A stretch of DNA of 64,000 bases from Smallanthus sonchifolius (GCA_023525975.1 CM042039.1:15592501-15656500); one strand, 5' to 3'; shown: positions 23,461-37,768, numbered from the stretch's first letter. Notes: generated from the sequence alone by a model not told the origin. Made by a program: numbers and translations.

Positions 23461-26400
23461 GATGAGCCACTTGAAATAGTACAACTCAGGGTTGATCAGT
23501 TCCCTGGTCCTATCTCCTTTCTTTTGGATTTCCCTTTAGACGAGACCTGATATTCCTTCGTGCATTCCATCCGCAATGGGTCAGATCTCATGTCTGCCTG
23601 TATACCCTTGTCATCATATCTTAATTATTACCTGGAAAACGTTTTGAAAATAAAACGTCAGCGCGAACGCTGTTGAATACATTATCTTAACATAAAATCA
23701 TTTTGGCACAAACAAGTATTAATTTCATAATCACAACTTCATGATCGGGAGATTACTTATGCGGTATGGCGTCGATCACAGAATTGCTACTCCATATCAT
23801 CCACAGACCAGCAGGCAGGTCGAAGTTTCCAACCGACAGATCAAAGAGATTATACAGAAGACAGTGCAGTCAGATTGGGAAAGATTGGCCAGGGAAGCTT
23901 GATGATACCTTATGGTCCACCGCACTGCTTATAAAACTCCAATCAGCACCACACCCGTACAGATTGGTGTGTGGAAAAGGATGTGTCATACCCCGCCTCA
24001 GGCATCCCCTGGACGTGGGCGAGCCCGATTGGTATCATTTGGTTACTTGATTTCAGAGTTTTATAATTTACAGCGGAAGACTTTTAAAATGGATCGTTTC
24101 ATCATTTTCCTCAACCTAAAGGGTTGTATTTGTAAATATAAAACTCAGCTGGAAAACAAAAGCCTTTTATTTACTTTTATAAACATAGGGTTTCAATACC
24201 CTTCTCATTTGATTATAAAGCAAGTTTGAAATCAAATACAAGATGAGCCACTTGAAATAGAACAACTCAGGGTTGATCAGTTCCCTGGTCCTATCTCCTT
24301 TCTTTTGGATTTCCCATTACACGAGGCCTGAGAATCCTTCGTGCATTCCATCCGTTCTGGGTCAGATCTCATATATGCCCGTATACTCTTCTCATCATAT
24401 ATTAATCATTACCCGAAAAATGTTTTGAAAATAAAACGTCAGCGCCATCGCTGTTGAATACAATATCTTCACATAAAATCATTTTGGCACAATCAAGTAT
24501 TAATTTCATAATCACAACTTCATGTTCGGGAGATTACTTAAGCGGTATGGCGTCGATCACAGAATAGCTACTCCATATCATCCACAGACCAGCGGGTAGG
24601 TCAAGTTTCCAACCGACAATTCAAAGAGATTCTACAGAAGACAGTGTAGTCTGATTGGGAAAGATTGGTCAGGGAAGCTTGATGATGCCTTATGGGCCAC
24701 CACACCGCTTATAAAACTCCAATCGGCACCACACCGTACAGATTGGTGCATGGAAAATGATGTGTCACACCTCGTCTCAGGCACCCCCTGGACGTGGGCG
24801 AGCCCGATTGGTATCATTTGGTTACTTGATTTCGAAGTTTTATAAAATACAGCGAAAGACTTTTAAAAAGGATCGTTTAATCATTTTCCTCAACCTCAAG
24901 GGTTGTATTTGTAAATATAAAACTCAGCTGGAAAACAAAAGCCTTTTATTTTCTTTAATAAACATATGGTTTCAATACCTTTCTCATTTGATTACAATGC
25001 AAGTTTGAAATCAAATACATGATGAGCCACTTGAAATAGTACAACTCAGGGTTGATCAGTTCCCTGGTACTATCTCCTTTCTTTTGGATTTGCCTTTACA
25101 CGAGGCTAGAGAATCCTACGTGCATTCCATCTGTTTTAGGTCAGATCTCATGTCTGCCCGTATACCCTTCTCATCAACTCTAAACCATTACCCGGAAAAC
25201 ATTTTGAAAATTAAACGTCAGCGAGAACGCTGGTGAATACAATATCTTGACATAAAATCATTTTGGCACAAACAAGTATTAATTTCATAATCACAACTTC
25301 ATGATCGGGAGATTACTTATGCAGTATGGCGTCGATCACAGAATTGCTACTCCATAACATCCACAGACCAGCAGGCAGGTCGAAGTTTCCAACCGACAGA
25401 TCAAAGAGATTATACAGAAGACAGTGCGGTCAGATTGGGAAAGATTGGCCAGGGAAGCTTGATGATACCTTATGGGCCACCGCACCGCTTATAAAACTCC
25501 AATCAGCACCACACCCGTACAGATTGGTGTGTGGAAAAGGATGTGTCATACCCCGCCTCAGGCACCCCCTAGACGTGGGCGAGCCCGATTGGTATCATTT
25601 GGTTACTTGATTTCAGAGTTTTATAATTTACAGCGGAATTCTTTTAAAATGTATCGTTTCATCATTTTCCTCAACCTAAAGGGTTGTATTTGTAAATATA
25701 AAACTCAGTTGGAAAACAAAAGCCTTTTATTTACTTTTATAAACATAGGGTTTCAATACCCTTCTCATTTGATTATAAAGCAAGTTTGAAATCAAATACA
25801 AGATGAGCCACTTGAAATAGTACAACTCAGGGTTGATCAGTTCCCTGGTCCTATCTCCTTTATTTTGGATTTCCCATTACACGAGGCCTGAGAATCCTTC
25901 GTGCATTCCATCCGTAATGGGTCAGATCTCATATCTGCCCGTATACCCTTCTCATCATATCTTAATCATTACCTGGAAAACGTTTTGAAAATAAAACGTC
26001 AGCGCGAACGCTGGTGAATACAATATCTTGACAAAAAATCATTTTGGCACAAACAAGTATTAATTTCATAATCATAACTTCATGTTCGGGAGATCACTTA
26101 AGCGGTATGGCGTCGATCACAGAATAGCAACCCCATATAATCCAAAGACCAGCGGGCAGGTCAAAGTTTCCAACCGACAAATTAAAGAGAATCTACAGAA
26201 GACAGTGTAGTCTGATTGGGAAAGATTGGTCAGGGAAGCTTGATGATGCCTTATGGGGCACCGCACCGCTTATAAAACTCCAATCGGCACCACACCGTAT
26301 AGATTGGTGTATGGAAAAGGATGTGTCACACCCCGTCTCAGACACCACTTAGAAGTGTGCAAGCCCGATTGGTATCGTTCAGTTACTTGATTTCAGAGTT

Positions 26401-28975
26401 TTATAAAATACAGCGGAAGTCTTTTAAAAAGGACCGTTTCATCATTTTCCTCAACCTCAAGGGTTGTATTTGTAAATATCAAAACTCAGCTGGAAAACAA
26501 AAGCCGTTTATTTACTTTTATAAACATAGGGTTTCAATACCCTTCTCATTTGATTACAAAGCAAGTTTGAAATCAAATACATGATGAGCCACTTGAAATA
26601 GTACAACTCAGGGTTGATCAGTTCCCTGGTCCTATCTCCTTTCTTTTGGATTTCCCTTTAGACGAGACCTGATATTCCTTCGTGCATTCCATCCGCAATG
26701 GGTCAGATCTCATGTCTGCCTGTATACCCTTGTCATCATATCTTAATTATTACCTGGAAAACGTTTTGAAAATAAAACGTCAGCGCGAACGCTGTTGAAT
26801 ACATTATCTTAACATAAAATCATTTTGGCACAAACAAGTATTAATTTCATAATCACAACTTCATGATCGGGAGATTACTTATGCGGTATGGCGTCGATCA
26901 CAGAATTGCTACTCCATATCATCCACAGACCAGCAGGCAGGTCGAAGTTTCCAACCGACAGATCAAAGAGATTATACAGAAGACAGTGCAGTCAGATTGG
27001 GAAAGATTGGCCAGGGAAGCTTGATGATACCTTATGGTCCACCGCACTGCTTATAAAACTCCAATCAGCACCACACCCGTACAGATTGGTGTGTGGAAAA
27101 GGATGTGTCATACCCCGCCTCAGGCATCCCCTGGACGTGGGCGAGCCCGATTGGTATCATTTGGTTACTTGATTTCAGAGTTTTATAATTTACAGCGGAA
27201 GACTTTTAAAATGGATCGTTTCATCATTTTCCTCAACCTAAAGGGTTGTATTTGTAAATATAAAACTCAGCTGGAAAACAAAAGCCTTTTATTTACTTTT
27301 ATAAACATAGGGTTTCAATACCCTTCTCATTTGATTATAAAGCAAGTTTGAAATCAAATACAAGATGAGCCACTTGAAATAGAACAACTCAGGGTTGATC
27401 AGTTCCCTGGTCCTATCTCCTTTCTTTTGGATTTCCCATTACACGAGGCCTGAGAATCCTTCGTGCATTCCATCCGTTCTGGGTCAGATCTCATATATGC
27501 CCGTATACTCTTCTCATCATATATTAATCATTACCCGAAAAATGTTTTGAAAATAAAACGTCAGCGCCATCGCTGTTGAATACAATATCTTCACATAAAA
27601 TCATTTTGGCACAATCAAGTATTAATTTCATAATCACAACTTCATGTTCGGGAGATTACTTAAGCGGTATGGCGTCGATCACAGAATAGCTACTCCATAT
27701 CATCCACAGACCAGCGGGTAGGTCAAGTTTCCAACCGACAATTCAAAGAGATTCTACAGAAGACAGTGTAGTCTGATTGGGAAAGATTGGTCAGGGAAGC
27801 TTGATGATGCCTTATGGGCCACCACACCGCTTATAAAACTCCAATCGGCACCACACCGTACAGATTGGTGCATGGAAAATGATGTGTCACACCTCGTCTC
27901 AGGCACCCCCTGGACGTGGGCGAGCCCGATTGGTATCGTTTGGTTACTTGATTTCGAAGTTTTATAAAATACAGCGAAAGACTTTTAAAAAGGATCGTTT
28001 AATCATTTTCCTCAACCTCAAGGGTTGTATTTGTAAATATAAAACTCAGCTGGAAAACAAAAGCCTTTTATTTTCTTTAATAAACATATGGTTTCAATAC
28101 CTTTCTCATTTGATTACAATGCAAGTTTGAAATCAAATACATGATGAGCCACTTGAAATAGTACAACTCAGGGTTGATCAGTTCCCTGGTACTATCTCCT
28201 TTCTTTTGGATTTGCCTTTACACGAGGCTAGAGAATCCTACGTGCATTCCATCTGTTTTAGGTCAGATCTCATGTCTGCCCGTATACCCTTCTCATCAAC
28301 TCTAAACCATTACCCGGAAAACATTTTGAAAATTAAACGTCAGCGAGAACGCTGGTGAATACAATATCTTGACATAAAATCATTTTGGCACAAACAAGTA
28401 TTAATTTCATAATCACAACTTCATGATCGGGAGATTACTTATGCAGTATGGCGTCGATCACAGAATTGCTACTCCATAACATCCACAGACCAGCAGGCAG
28501 GTCGAAGTTTCCAACCGACAGATCAAAGAGATTATACAGAAGACAGTGCGGTCAGATTGGGAAAGATTGGCCAGGGAAGCTTGATGATACCTTATGGGCC
28601 ACCGCACCGCTTATAAAACTCCAATCAGCACCACACCCGTACAGATTGGTGTGTGGAAAAGGATGTGTCATACCCCGCCTCAGGCACCCCCTAGACGTGG
28701 GCGAGCCCGATTGGTATCATTTGGTTACTTGATTTCAGAGTTTTATAATTTACAGCGGAATTCTTTTAAAATGTATCGTTTCATCATTTTCCTCAACCTA
28801 AAGGGTTGTATTTGTAAATATAAAACTCAGTTGGAAAACAAAATCCTTTTATTTACTTTTATAAACATAGGGTTTCAATACCCTTCTCATTTGATTATAA
28901 AGCAAGTTTGAAATCAAATACAAGATGAGCCACTTGAAATAGTACAACTCAGGGTTGATCAGTTCCCTGGTCCTA
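22680..28975 (+). repeat. Tandem duplication of a four-monomer block (period 3122 bp)
   Basis: Bases from about 22680 to 25853 recur from about 25802 to 28975 with a constant offset of 3122: 23199/26321, 23766/26888, 24757/27879, 25326/28448 and 25472/28594. The copies are almost identical. I noticed single-base differences such as GTATCATTTGG (24811) versus GTATCGTTTGG (27933), and AAAAGCC versus AAAATCC near 25721/28843. Shared rare variants (GATCGGGAGATTAC, AGAACAACTC) confirm the duplication. It is the most recent amplification visible in the array. Confidence 0.85.
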
Positions 28976-31900
28976 TCTACTTTCTTTTGGATTTCCCTTT
29001 ACACGAGGCCTGAGAATCCTTCGTGCATTCCATCCGTTCTTGGTCAGATCTCATGTCTGCCCGTATACCATTCTCATCATATCTTAATCATTACGAGGAA
29101 ACCATTTTGAAAATAAAACGTCAGCGCCATCGCTGTTGAGTACAATATCTTCACATTAAATCATTTTGGCACAAACAAGTATTAATTTCATAATCACAAC
29201 TTCATGTTCGGGAGATTACTTAAGCGGTATGGCGTCGATCACAGAATAGCTACTCCATATCATCCACAGACCAGCGGGTAGGTCAAGTTTCCAACCGACA
29301 AATCAAAGAGATTCTACAGAAGACAGTGTAGTCTGATTGGGAAAGATTGGTCAGGGAAGCTTGATGATGCCTTATGGGCCACCACACCGCTTATAAAACT
29401 CCAATCGGCACCACACCGTACAGATTGGTGCTTGGAAAAGGATGTGTCACACCTCGCCTCAGGCACCCCCTGGACGTGGGCGAGCCCGATTGGTATCGTT
29501 TGGTTACTTGATTTCGAAGTTTTATAAAATACAGCGAAAGACTTTTAAAAAGGATCGTTTAATCATTTTCCTCAACCTCAAGTGTTGTATTTGTAAATAT
29601 AAAACTCAGCTGGAAAACAAAAGCCTTTTATTTTCTTTAATAAACATAGGGTTTCAATACCTTTCTCATTTGATTACAAAGCAAGTTTGAAATCAAATAC
29701 ATGATGAGCCACTTGAAATAGTACAACTCAGGGTTGATCAGTTCCCTGGTACTATCTCCTTTCTTTTGGATTTGCCTTTACCCGAGGCCAGAGAATCCTA
29801 CGTGCATTCCATCTGTTTTAGGTAAGATCTCATGTCTGCCCGTATACCCTTCTCATCAAATCTAAATCATTACCCGGAAAACATTTTGAAAATTAAACGT
29901 CAGCGTGAACACTGGTGAATACAATATCTTGACATAAAATCATTTTGGCACAAACAAGTATTAATTTCATAATCACAACTTCATGATCGGGAGATTACTT
30001 ATGCGGTATGGCGTCGATCACAGAATTGCTACTCCATATCATCCACAGACCAGCAGGCAGGTCGAAGTTTCCAACCGACAGATCAAAGAGATTATACAGA
30101 AGACAGTGCGGTCAAATTGGGAAAGATTGGCCAGGGAAGCTTGATGATACCTTATGGGCCACCGCACCGCTTATAAAACTCCAATCAGCACCACACCCGT
30201 ACAGATTGGTGTGTTGAAAAGGATGTGTCATACCCCGCCTCAGGCACCCCCTGGAGGTGGGCGAGCCCGATTGGTATCATTTGGTTACTTAATTTCATAG
30301 TTTTATGATTTACAGCGAAAGTCTTTTAAAATGGATCGTTTCATCATTTTCCTCAACCTAAAGGGTTGTATTTGTAAAAATAAAACTCAGCTGGAAAGCA
30401 AAATCCTTTTATTTACTTTTATAAACATAGGATTTCAATACCCTTCTCATTTGATTATAAAGCAAGTTTGAAATCAAATACAAGATGAGCCACTTGAAAT
30501 AGTACAACTCAGGGTTGATCACTTCCCTGGTCCTATCTACTTTCTTTTGGATTTCCCTTTACACGAGGCATGAGAATCCTTCGTGCATTCCATCCGTTCT
30601 GGGTCAGATCTCATGTCTGCCCGTATACTCTTCTCATCATATCTTAATCATTACCCGAAAAATGTTTTGAAAATAAAACGTCAACGCGAACGCTGTTGAA
30701 TACAATATCTTGACATAAAATCATTTTGGCACAAACAAGTATTAATTTCATAATCACAACTTCATGATCGGGAGATTACTTATGCGGTATGGCGTCGATC
30801 ACAGAATTGCTACTCCATATCATCCACAGACCAGCAGGCAGGTCGAAGTTTCCAACCGACAGATCAAAGAGATTATACAGAAGACAGTGCAGTCAGATTG
30901 GGAAAGATTGGCTTGGGAAGCTTGATGATACCTTATGGGCCACGGCACCGGTTATAAAACTCCGATCAGCACCACACTCGTACAGATTGGTGTGTGGAAA
31001 AGGATGTGTCATACCCCGCCTCAGGCATCCCCTGGACGTGGGCGAGCCCGATTGGTATCATTTGGTTACTTGATTTCAGAGTTATATAATTTACAGCGGA
31101 AGTCTTTTAAAATGGATCGTTTCATCATTTTCCCCAACCTAAAGGGTTGTATTTGTAAATATAAAACTCAGCTGGAAAACAAAAGCCTTTTATTTACTTT
31201 TATAAACATAGGGTTTCAATACCCTTCTCATTTGATTATAAAGCAAGTTTGAAATCAAATACAAGATGAGCCACTTGAAATAGTACAACTCAGGGTTGAT
31301 CAGTTCCCTGGTCCTATCTACTTTCTTTTGGATTTCCCTTTACACGAGGCCTAAGAATCCTTCGTGCATTCCATCCGTTCTGGGTCAGATCTCATGTCTG
31401 CCCGTATACTCTTCTCATCATATATTAATCATTACCCGAAAAATGTTTTGAAAATAAAACGTCAACGCGAACGCTGTTGAATACAATATCTTGACATAAA
31501 ATCATTTTAGCACAAACAAGTAATAATTTCATAATCACAACTTCATGTTCGGGAGATTACTTAAGCGGTATGGCGTCGATCACAGAATAGCTACTCCATA
31601 TCATCCACAGACCAGCGGGCAGGTCAAAGTTTCTAACCGACAAATCAAAGAGATTCTACAGAAGACAGTGTAGTCTGATTGGGAAAGATTGGTCAGGGAA
31701 GCTTGATGATGCCTTATGCTCCACCGCACCGCTTATAAAACTCCAATCGGCACCACACCGTATAGATTGGTGTATGGAAAAGGATGTGTCACACCTCGTC
31801 TCAGGCACCCCCTAGACGTGTGCGAGCCCGATTGGTATCGTTCGGTTACTTGATTTCAGAGTTTTATAAAATACAGCGGAAGTCTTTTAAAAAGGACCGT

Positions 31901-33803
31901 TTCATCATTTTCCTCAACCTCAAGAGTTGTATTTGTAAATATCAAAACTCAGCTGGAAAACAAAAGCCTTTTATTTATTTTTATAAACATAGGGTTTCAA
32001 TACCCTTCTCATTTGATTACAAAGCAAATTTGAAATCAAATACATGATGAGCCACTTGAAATAGTACAACTCAGGGTTGATCAGTTCCCTGGTCCTATCC
32101 CCTTTGTTTTGGATTTGCCTTTACACGAGGCCTGATAATCCTACATGCATTCCATCCGTTCTGGGTCAGATCTCATGTCTGCCCGTATACCATTCTCATC
32201 ATATCTTAATCATTACGAGGAAACCATTTTGAAAATAAAACCTCAGCGCGAACGCTGGTGAATACAATATCTTGACTTAAAATCATTTTAGCACAAACAT
32301 GTATTAATTTCATAATTACAACTTCATGTTCGGGAGATTACTTAAGCGGTATGGCGTCGATCACAGAATAGCTACTCCATATCATCCACAGACCAGCGGG
32401 CATGTCGAAGTTTCCAACCGACAGATCAAAGAGATTCTACGGAAGACAGTGCAGTCAGATTGGGAATGAATGGTTAGGGAAGCTTGATGATGCCTTATGG
32501 GCTACCACACCGCTTATAAAACTCCAATCAGCACCACACCGTACAGATTGGTGCATGGAAAAGGATGTGTCACACCCCGTCTCAAACACCCCTTAGACGT
32601 GTGCGAGCCCGATTGGTATCGTTCGGTTACCTGATTTCATAGTTTTATAAAATACAGCGGAAGTCTTTTAAAAAGGATCGTTTCATCATTTTCCTCAACC
32701 TCAAGGGTTGTATTTGTAAATATAAAACTCAGCTGGAAAACAAAAGCCTTTTATTTTCTTTTATAAAGATAGGGTTTTAATGCCTTTCTCATTTGATTAC
32801 AAAGCAAGTTTGAAATCAAATACATGATGAGCCACTTGAAATAGTACAACTCAGGGTTGATCAGTTCCCTGGTACTATCTCCTTTCTTTTGGATTCCCTT
32901 TACACGAGGCCTGAGAATCATACGTGTATTCCATCCGTTTTAGGTCAGATCTCATGTCTGCCCGTATGCCCTTCTCATCATATCTAAATCATTACCCGAA
33001 AAACATTTTGAAAATTAAACGTCAGTGCGAACACTGGTGAATACAATATCTTGACATAAAATCATTTTGGCACAAACAAGTATTAATTTCATAATCACAA
33101 CTTCATGTTCGGGAGATTACTTATGCGGTATGGCGTCGATCACAGAATTGCTACTCCATATCATCCACAGACCAGCGGGCAGGTCGAAGTTTCCAACCGA
33201 CAAATCAGCGAGATTATATAGAAGACAGTGCAGTCAGATTGGGAAAGATTGGCCAGGGAAGCTTGATGATGCCTTATGGGCCACCGCACCGCTTATAAAA
33301 CTCCAATCAGTGCCACACTCGTACAGATTGGTGTATGGAAAAGTATGTGTCATACCCCGCCTCAGGCACCCCCTGGACGTGGGCGAGCCCGATTGGTATC
33401 ATTTGGTTACTTGATTTCAGAGTTTTATAATAAACAGCGGAAGTCTTTTAAAAAGCATCGTTTCATCATTTTCCTCAACCTCAAGGGTTGTATTTGTAAA
33501 TATAAAACTCAGCTGGAAAACAAAAGCCTTTTATTTACTTTTATAAACATAGGGTTTCAATACCCTTCTGATTTGATTATAAAGCAAGTTTGAAATCAAA
33601 TACATGATGAGCCACTTGAAATAGTACAACTCAGGGTTGATCAGTTCCCTGGTCCTATCTACTTTCTTTTGGATTTCCCTTTACACGAGGCCTGAGAATC
33701 CTTCGTGCATTCCATCCGTTCTGGGTCAGATCTCATGTCTGCCCGTATACACTTCTCATCATATCTTAATCATTACCCGAAAAACGTTTTGAAAATAAAA
33801 CGT

Positions 33804-35318
33804 CATGTTCGGGATATTACTTAAGCAGTATGGCGTCGATCACAGAATAGTTACTCCATATCATCCACAGACCAGCGGGCAGGTCAAAGTTTCCAACTGA
33901 CAGATCAAAGCGATTCTATAGAAGACAATGCAGTCAGATTGGGAAAGATTGCTCAGGGAAGCTTGATTATGCCTTGTGATCCTACCGTACCGCTTATAAA
34001 ACTCCAATCAACACCACACCGTACAACTTGGTGTATGGAAAAGGATGTGTCACACCCCACCTCAGGCACCCCCTGGACGTGGGCGAGCCCGATTGGTATC
34101 GTTTGTTTACTTGATTTCAAAGTTTTATAAAATACAGCGGAAGTCTTTTAAAAAGGATCGTTTCATCATTTTCCTCAACCTCAAGGGTTGTATTTTTGTA
34201 AATATATAACTCAGCTGGAAAACAAAAGCCTTTTATTTACTTTTATAAACATAGGGTTTCAATACCCTTCTCATTTGATTACAAAGCAAGTTTGAAATCA
34301 AATATATAATGAGCCATTTGAAATAGTACAACTCAAGGTTGATCAGTTCCCTTGTCCTATCTCCTTTCTTTGGGATTTCCCTTTACACGAGGCTTGAGAA
34401 TCCTTCGTGCATTCCATCCGTTCTGGGTCAGATCTTATGTCTTCCCGTATACCCTTCTCATCATATCTTAATCATTACCTGGAAAATGTTTTGAAAATAA
34501 AACACCAGCGCGAACGCTGGTGAATACAATATCTTGACATAAAATCATTTTGGCACAAATAAGTATTAATTTCATAATCACAACTTCATGTTCGGGAGAT
34601 TACTTATGGAGTATGGCGTCGATGATATCATCCACAGACCAGCGGGCAGGTCGAAGTTACAGATCAAAGAGATTCTATAGAAGATAGTGCAGTTATATTG
34701 GGAAAGCTTGGTCAGGGAAGCTTGATAATGCCTTGTGGGCCAACCGCACCGCTTATAAAACTCCAATCGGCACCACACCGTACAGATTGGTGTGTGAAAA
34801 AGGATGTGTCACACGACGTGGGAGAGCCCGATTGGTATCGTTTGTTTACTTGATTTCAGAGTTTTATAAAATACAGCGGAAGTCTTTTAAAAAGGACCGT
34901 TTCATCATTTTCCTCAACCTCAAGTGTTGTATTTGTAAATATAAAACTCAGTTGGAAAACAAAAGTCTTTTATTTACTTTTATAAACATAGGGTTTCAAT
35001 ACCCTTCTCATTTGATTACAAAGCAAGTTTGAAATCAAATACATGATGAGCCACTTGAAATAGTATAGCTCAGGGTTGATCAGTTCCCTGGTCCTATCTC
35101 TTTTCTTTTGGATTTCGCTTTACACGAGGCCTGAGAATCCTACATGCATTCCATCCGTTCTGGGTCAAATCTCATGTCTGCACGTATACCCTTCTCATCA
35201 TATCTTAATCATTACCTGGAAAATATTTTGAAAATAAAACACCAGCGCGAACGCTGGTGAATACAATATCTTGATAGAAAATCAATTTGGCACAAACAAG
35301 TATTAATTTCATAATCAC
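33804..35318 (+). repeat. Degenerate right edge of the satellite array
   Basis: The last monomers carry several private deletions. About 80 bp are lost at 33804/33805 (AACGTC joined to ATGTTCGGG). A gap lies near 34622 (GTCGATGAT joined to ATCATCC). Part of the GC-rich head is missing at about 34814. The final monomer loses similarity after AATTTCATAATCACA at about 35318. Such decay at an edge is usual where unequal crossover no longer homogenises copies. Confidence 0.75.
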
Positions 35319-36416
35319 ACTTCACTACCTAGACAACTACTATCAACATGCCTCAAGCCTTTCCCCTCAACACCAAGGACGTTGCAGAAGAAAATGTCAT
35401 ACTTACTCCCGAAGAATCCGATTGAACGAATAAACCCTTTGAACAGATCGCATTTCAGTGAGAATCTCTTGTTCTATATCGACAAGACAACTAGGTTCTG
35501 CAAATAAGGACGTTTCAAAACACCAATTCTTTGCGACATACGATCATTGCCTGATTTCAAACTATTATATATAGTCTTCCAAGTCATCTACCCAATTGAC
35601 ATCCTTTTAGACCCCATTGTGATAAATAGTCCTCTACTTAATTTCGAACTGTTGCATTGTCCTTTAAGTAAATTATTCGTTTAATTCCCTTTGGACCCTT
35701 GTCTAACTTCCACACCCAAACCATCCCATAACCTATATCTAGGAGAAATAATCAGCATTACGTATATGATCTATTTCCTATGAGTTCCCACATACGCTTG
35801 CATCCTTTCTTTCCGTTAGAAACATCAATTATCTCAAAACATCTAGAACTAAATCCCGATAATAACACGGTACCCCCCCCCCCCGAGTATGGATCGTTTA
35901 CGATGTCTTTTGTCATCTTTGACCTTCATGACCTTATTTTAAGCTATTGCATATGTCGGTACCTATTCTTTCTCTCATTTAAGAATAATAAATCACTCAC
36001 ATCTCAAATCGTACCACATTTCAAGATCAATTGTCGCTTCATTAAGTTATCTAAACTTACACTTTAAAACTCTCTATGAACCCCTTAGCCAGAATAATGA
36101 CTTCATATGATAAAACCAACCATCTTTTTCCTTTCAACAAGCCATTGACAATGTTCCTCGAATTCTCAAGCTATTAAAGTTGAAATTAAACCGTAAGTTT
36201 CACAAGACATTGAAACTGTTTCCCCAAATTCTCAAATAGTCCGCAGGCTATTCATGACTCCTCCAGTTAGACTTTTAAGTTCTGATTGTCATTTTTGCCC
36301 TTGAAACCCTAACTTAAAAATCTCTATTCTCTCCAAATTCGTCAAGTGGTTTAAAAAAAAAATTGCACTACGGTCGAGATTCAAAAATCAAATTTTAGAA
36401 AATAACTAAACTTAAA
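35319..36416 (+). other. Non-coding spacer between satellite array and polypurine tract
   Basis: I see no coding region or recognisable element part. There is a poly-C run at about 35873-35884. The longest open stretch (35780-36067) has no family motif. By position it would be the 3' untranslated part of the gypsy element ending at 41080. Confidence 0.45.
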
Positions 36417-36450
36417 TTTCGAGGACGAATTTTCTTTAACAAGGGGAGAC
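36417..36450 (+). promoter_or_regulatory. Polypurine tract region preceding a 3' LTR
   Basis: TTTCGAGGACGAATTTTC is followed by AACAAGGGGAGAC and then TGTAACAACC. This is the signature found just upstream of the 3' LTR in Tekay/Del-type Ty3/gypsy elements. The purine-rich AAGGGGAGA primes plus-strand DNA synthesis. The same signature occurs on the minus strand beside the other two gypsy-type elements in the window. Confidence 0.8.
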
Positions 36451-37718
36451 TGTAACAACCCAAAATTTAGGGCCTAATTTTCTTTTTAATTACGTACTAG
36501 CTATTTGGATACTTGAACTGTTGAATATCAAACTCGAACACTTTCGATTACCATTTAGAACCCAATAAACACATTGTGACTACACAATTTAACTAGTTCC
36601 ATTGGGCTCGGCCCAACTGTAGATAAACATACTCGGCCCATTAACGGCTCAACTAAATGCCCAATATACGAACCGAATCCAAGACGAACTAATAAACATT
36701 TTGACGGTTCATTACACGATTCGATATAATTTGTAATGATTACGAACTAAACTATTTACACTGAGAACTATTAGAACGATTAACACACTCGTATGGTTTA
36801 ATACCGATTATCCGACGCGGTAAATATTTTAGACGTCAAACCTCAAATAAATAATATTCATAAATACTAGTATTTAATTCTGGGGACCGATCAGGAGTTT
36901 ATGCAAGATATACGACGTTCAATGCGCGACAACGACTGCGACAAATACCAGTGTAGACACCCGGTTTTGCTAGATCCAGTATAACTAAATAATATAAACA
37001 AGTATTTATTTAATATATATTGTATTAAAATATTAATATTATTATTTAGAAAGTAATAACTAGTTCAGAACGTGACACATTTTCCCCGAATCGGACGCGT
37101 GTGAGTACGCGGTACAGAGCGATACCGACTATTTTAGAAATAGCACAATAAAATATATAAAATCATTTATTATTATAGTTAATAATATTATTATTAATAA
37201 ATAATATTATTTAAACGGAGCGCGAAATGTTTACTTAGGCAAACGCGTATGGGACACACGATATCGACGCATACCGGCTTGGACAACAGCTGTAACGATA
37301 ATTTTATGAAATAAATATTTTAATTATATTTATTAACGCGCTTCTTTATTATAGAAATTATAGAATAAAACTTTGAAATTAATTAACATTTTGGTGATCT
37401 GAGTGTGTACGTGATATGTAGAAGCAAGTCGAGTTTAAACTGGTAATTGCCTACTCATCCTACAAACTTTATAGAAATAAATTATTTATTATTAAATTAT
37501 TAAAAATCTGGATTTGACTTTTTTTTCAATACTATTGAAAATCTAAAGATTTCATCACCGATTCCCTATGCAAATTTTCCAAAACCATTAAATTATTTTG
37601 TTTGAAACCATCAACTTTTTTTAACATTAATCGAATTAATAATTTTCCTTTAAAACCCTTTAAACATCAATCTTCTCCAGCTATAATTTCATTACAAACT
37701 CAAACACACACATTTGGG

Positions 37719-37768
37719 TAAGAGAGAGAGAGAGAGAGTTAGAGCACTAGAGAGAGAGATAGAGAGAG
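37719..37768 (+). repeat. GA-rich microsatellite in the 4.63-kb LTR
   Basis: AGAGAGAGAGAGAGAG followed by interrupted GA runs gives an accidental Arg/Glu-rich ORF (37714-37908). It is followed by GC-rich sequence to about 38100, which could be transcribed leader of the LTR promoter, but no TATA box is convincing. Confidence 0.6.

Larger units (their letters stand above)
1767..35318 (+). repeat. Satellite-like tandem array of ~780-bp monomers (about 43 copies), derived from a retrotransposon integrase
   Basis: Head-to-tail monomers fill 33.5 kb. Using the junction base of TGTCACACC as phase, units fall at 2369, 3151, 3931, 4711, 5492, 6830, 7610, 8389, 9170, 9950, 10731, 11513, 12270, 13043 and so on, to 33349, 34048 and 34807, with steps mostly 780-783 bp. 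Each monomer has an integrase-derived part (motif YHPQTSGQVEVSN, then TAYKTPIGTTPYRLVYGK) and a non-coding part starting TGTCACACCCCG. No monomer keeps one open frame across the integrase fragment, so the repeated short ORFs (82, 94, 105, 115 codons) are by-products, not genes. Nearly every monomer carries a HindIII-type AAGCTT in the integrase part. The array starts at the copia LTR (1766/1767) and ends at about 35318, where the sequence stops matching the monomer. Confidence 0.93.

Noticed and set aside
1767..35318. A centromeric satellite
   Set aside because: Higher-order structure fits, but nothing in the sequence alone ties it to a centromere, so I did not claim it.
35780..36067. Possible 95-codon gene in the spacer after the array
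   Set aside because: It includes a poly-C run, has no family motif and lies where a 3' untranslated region is expected.
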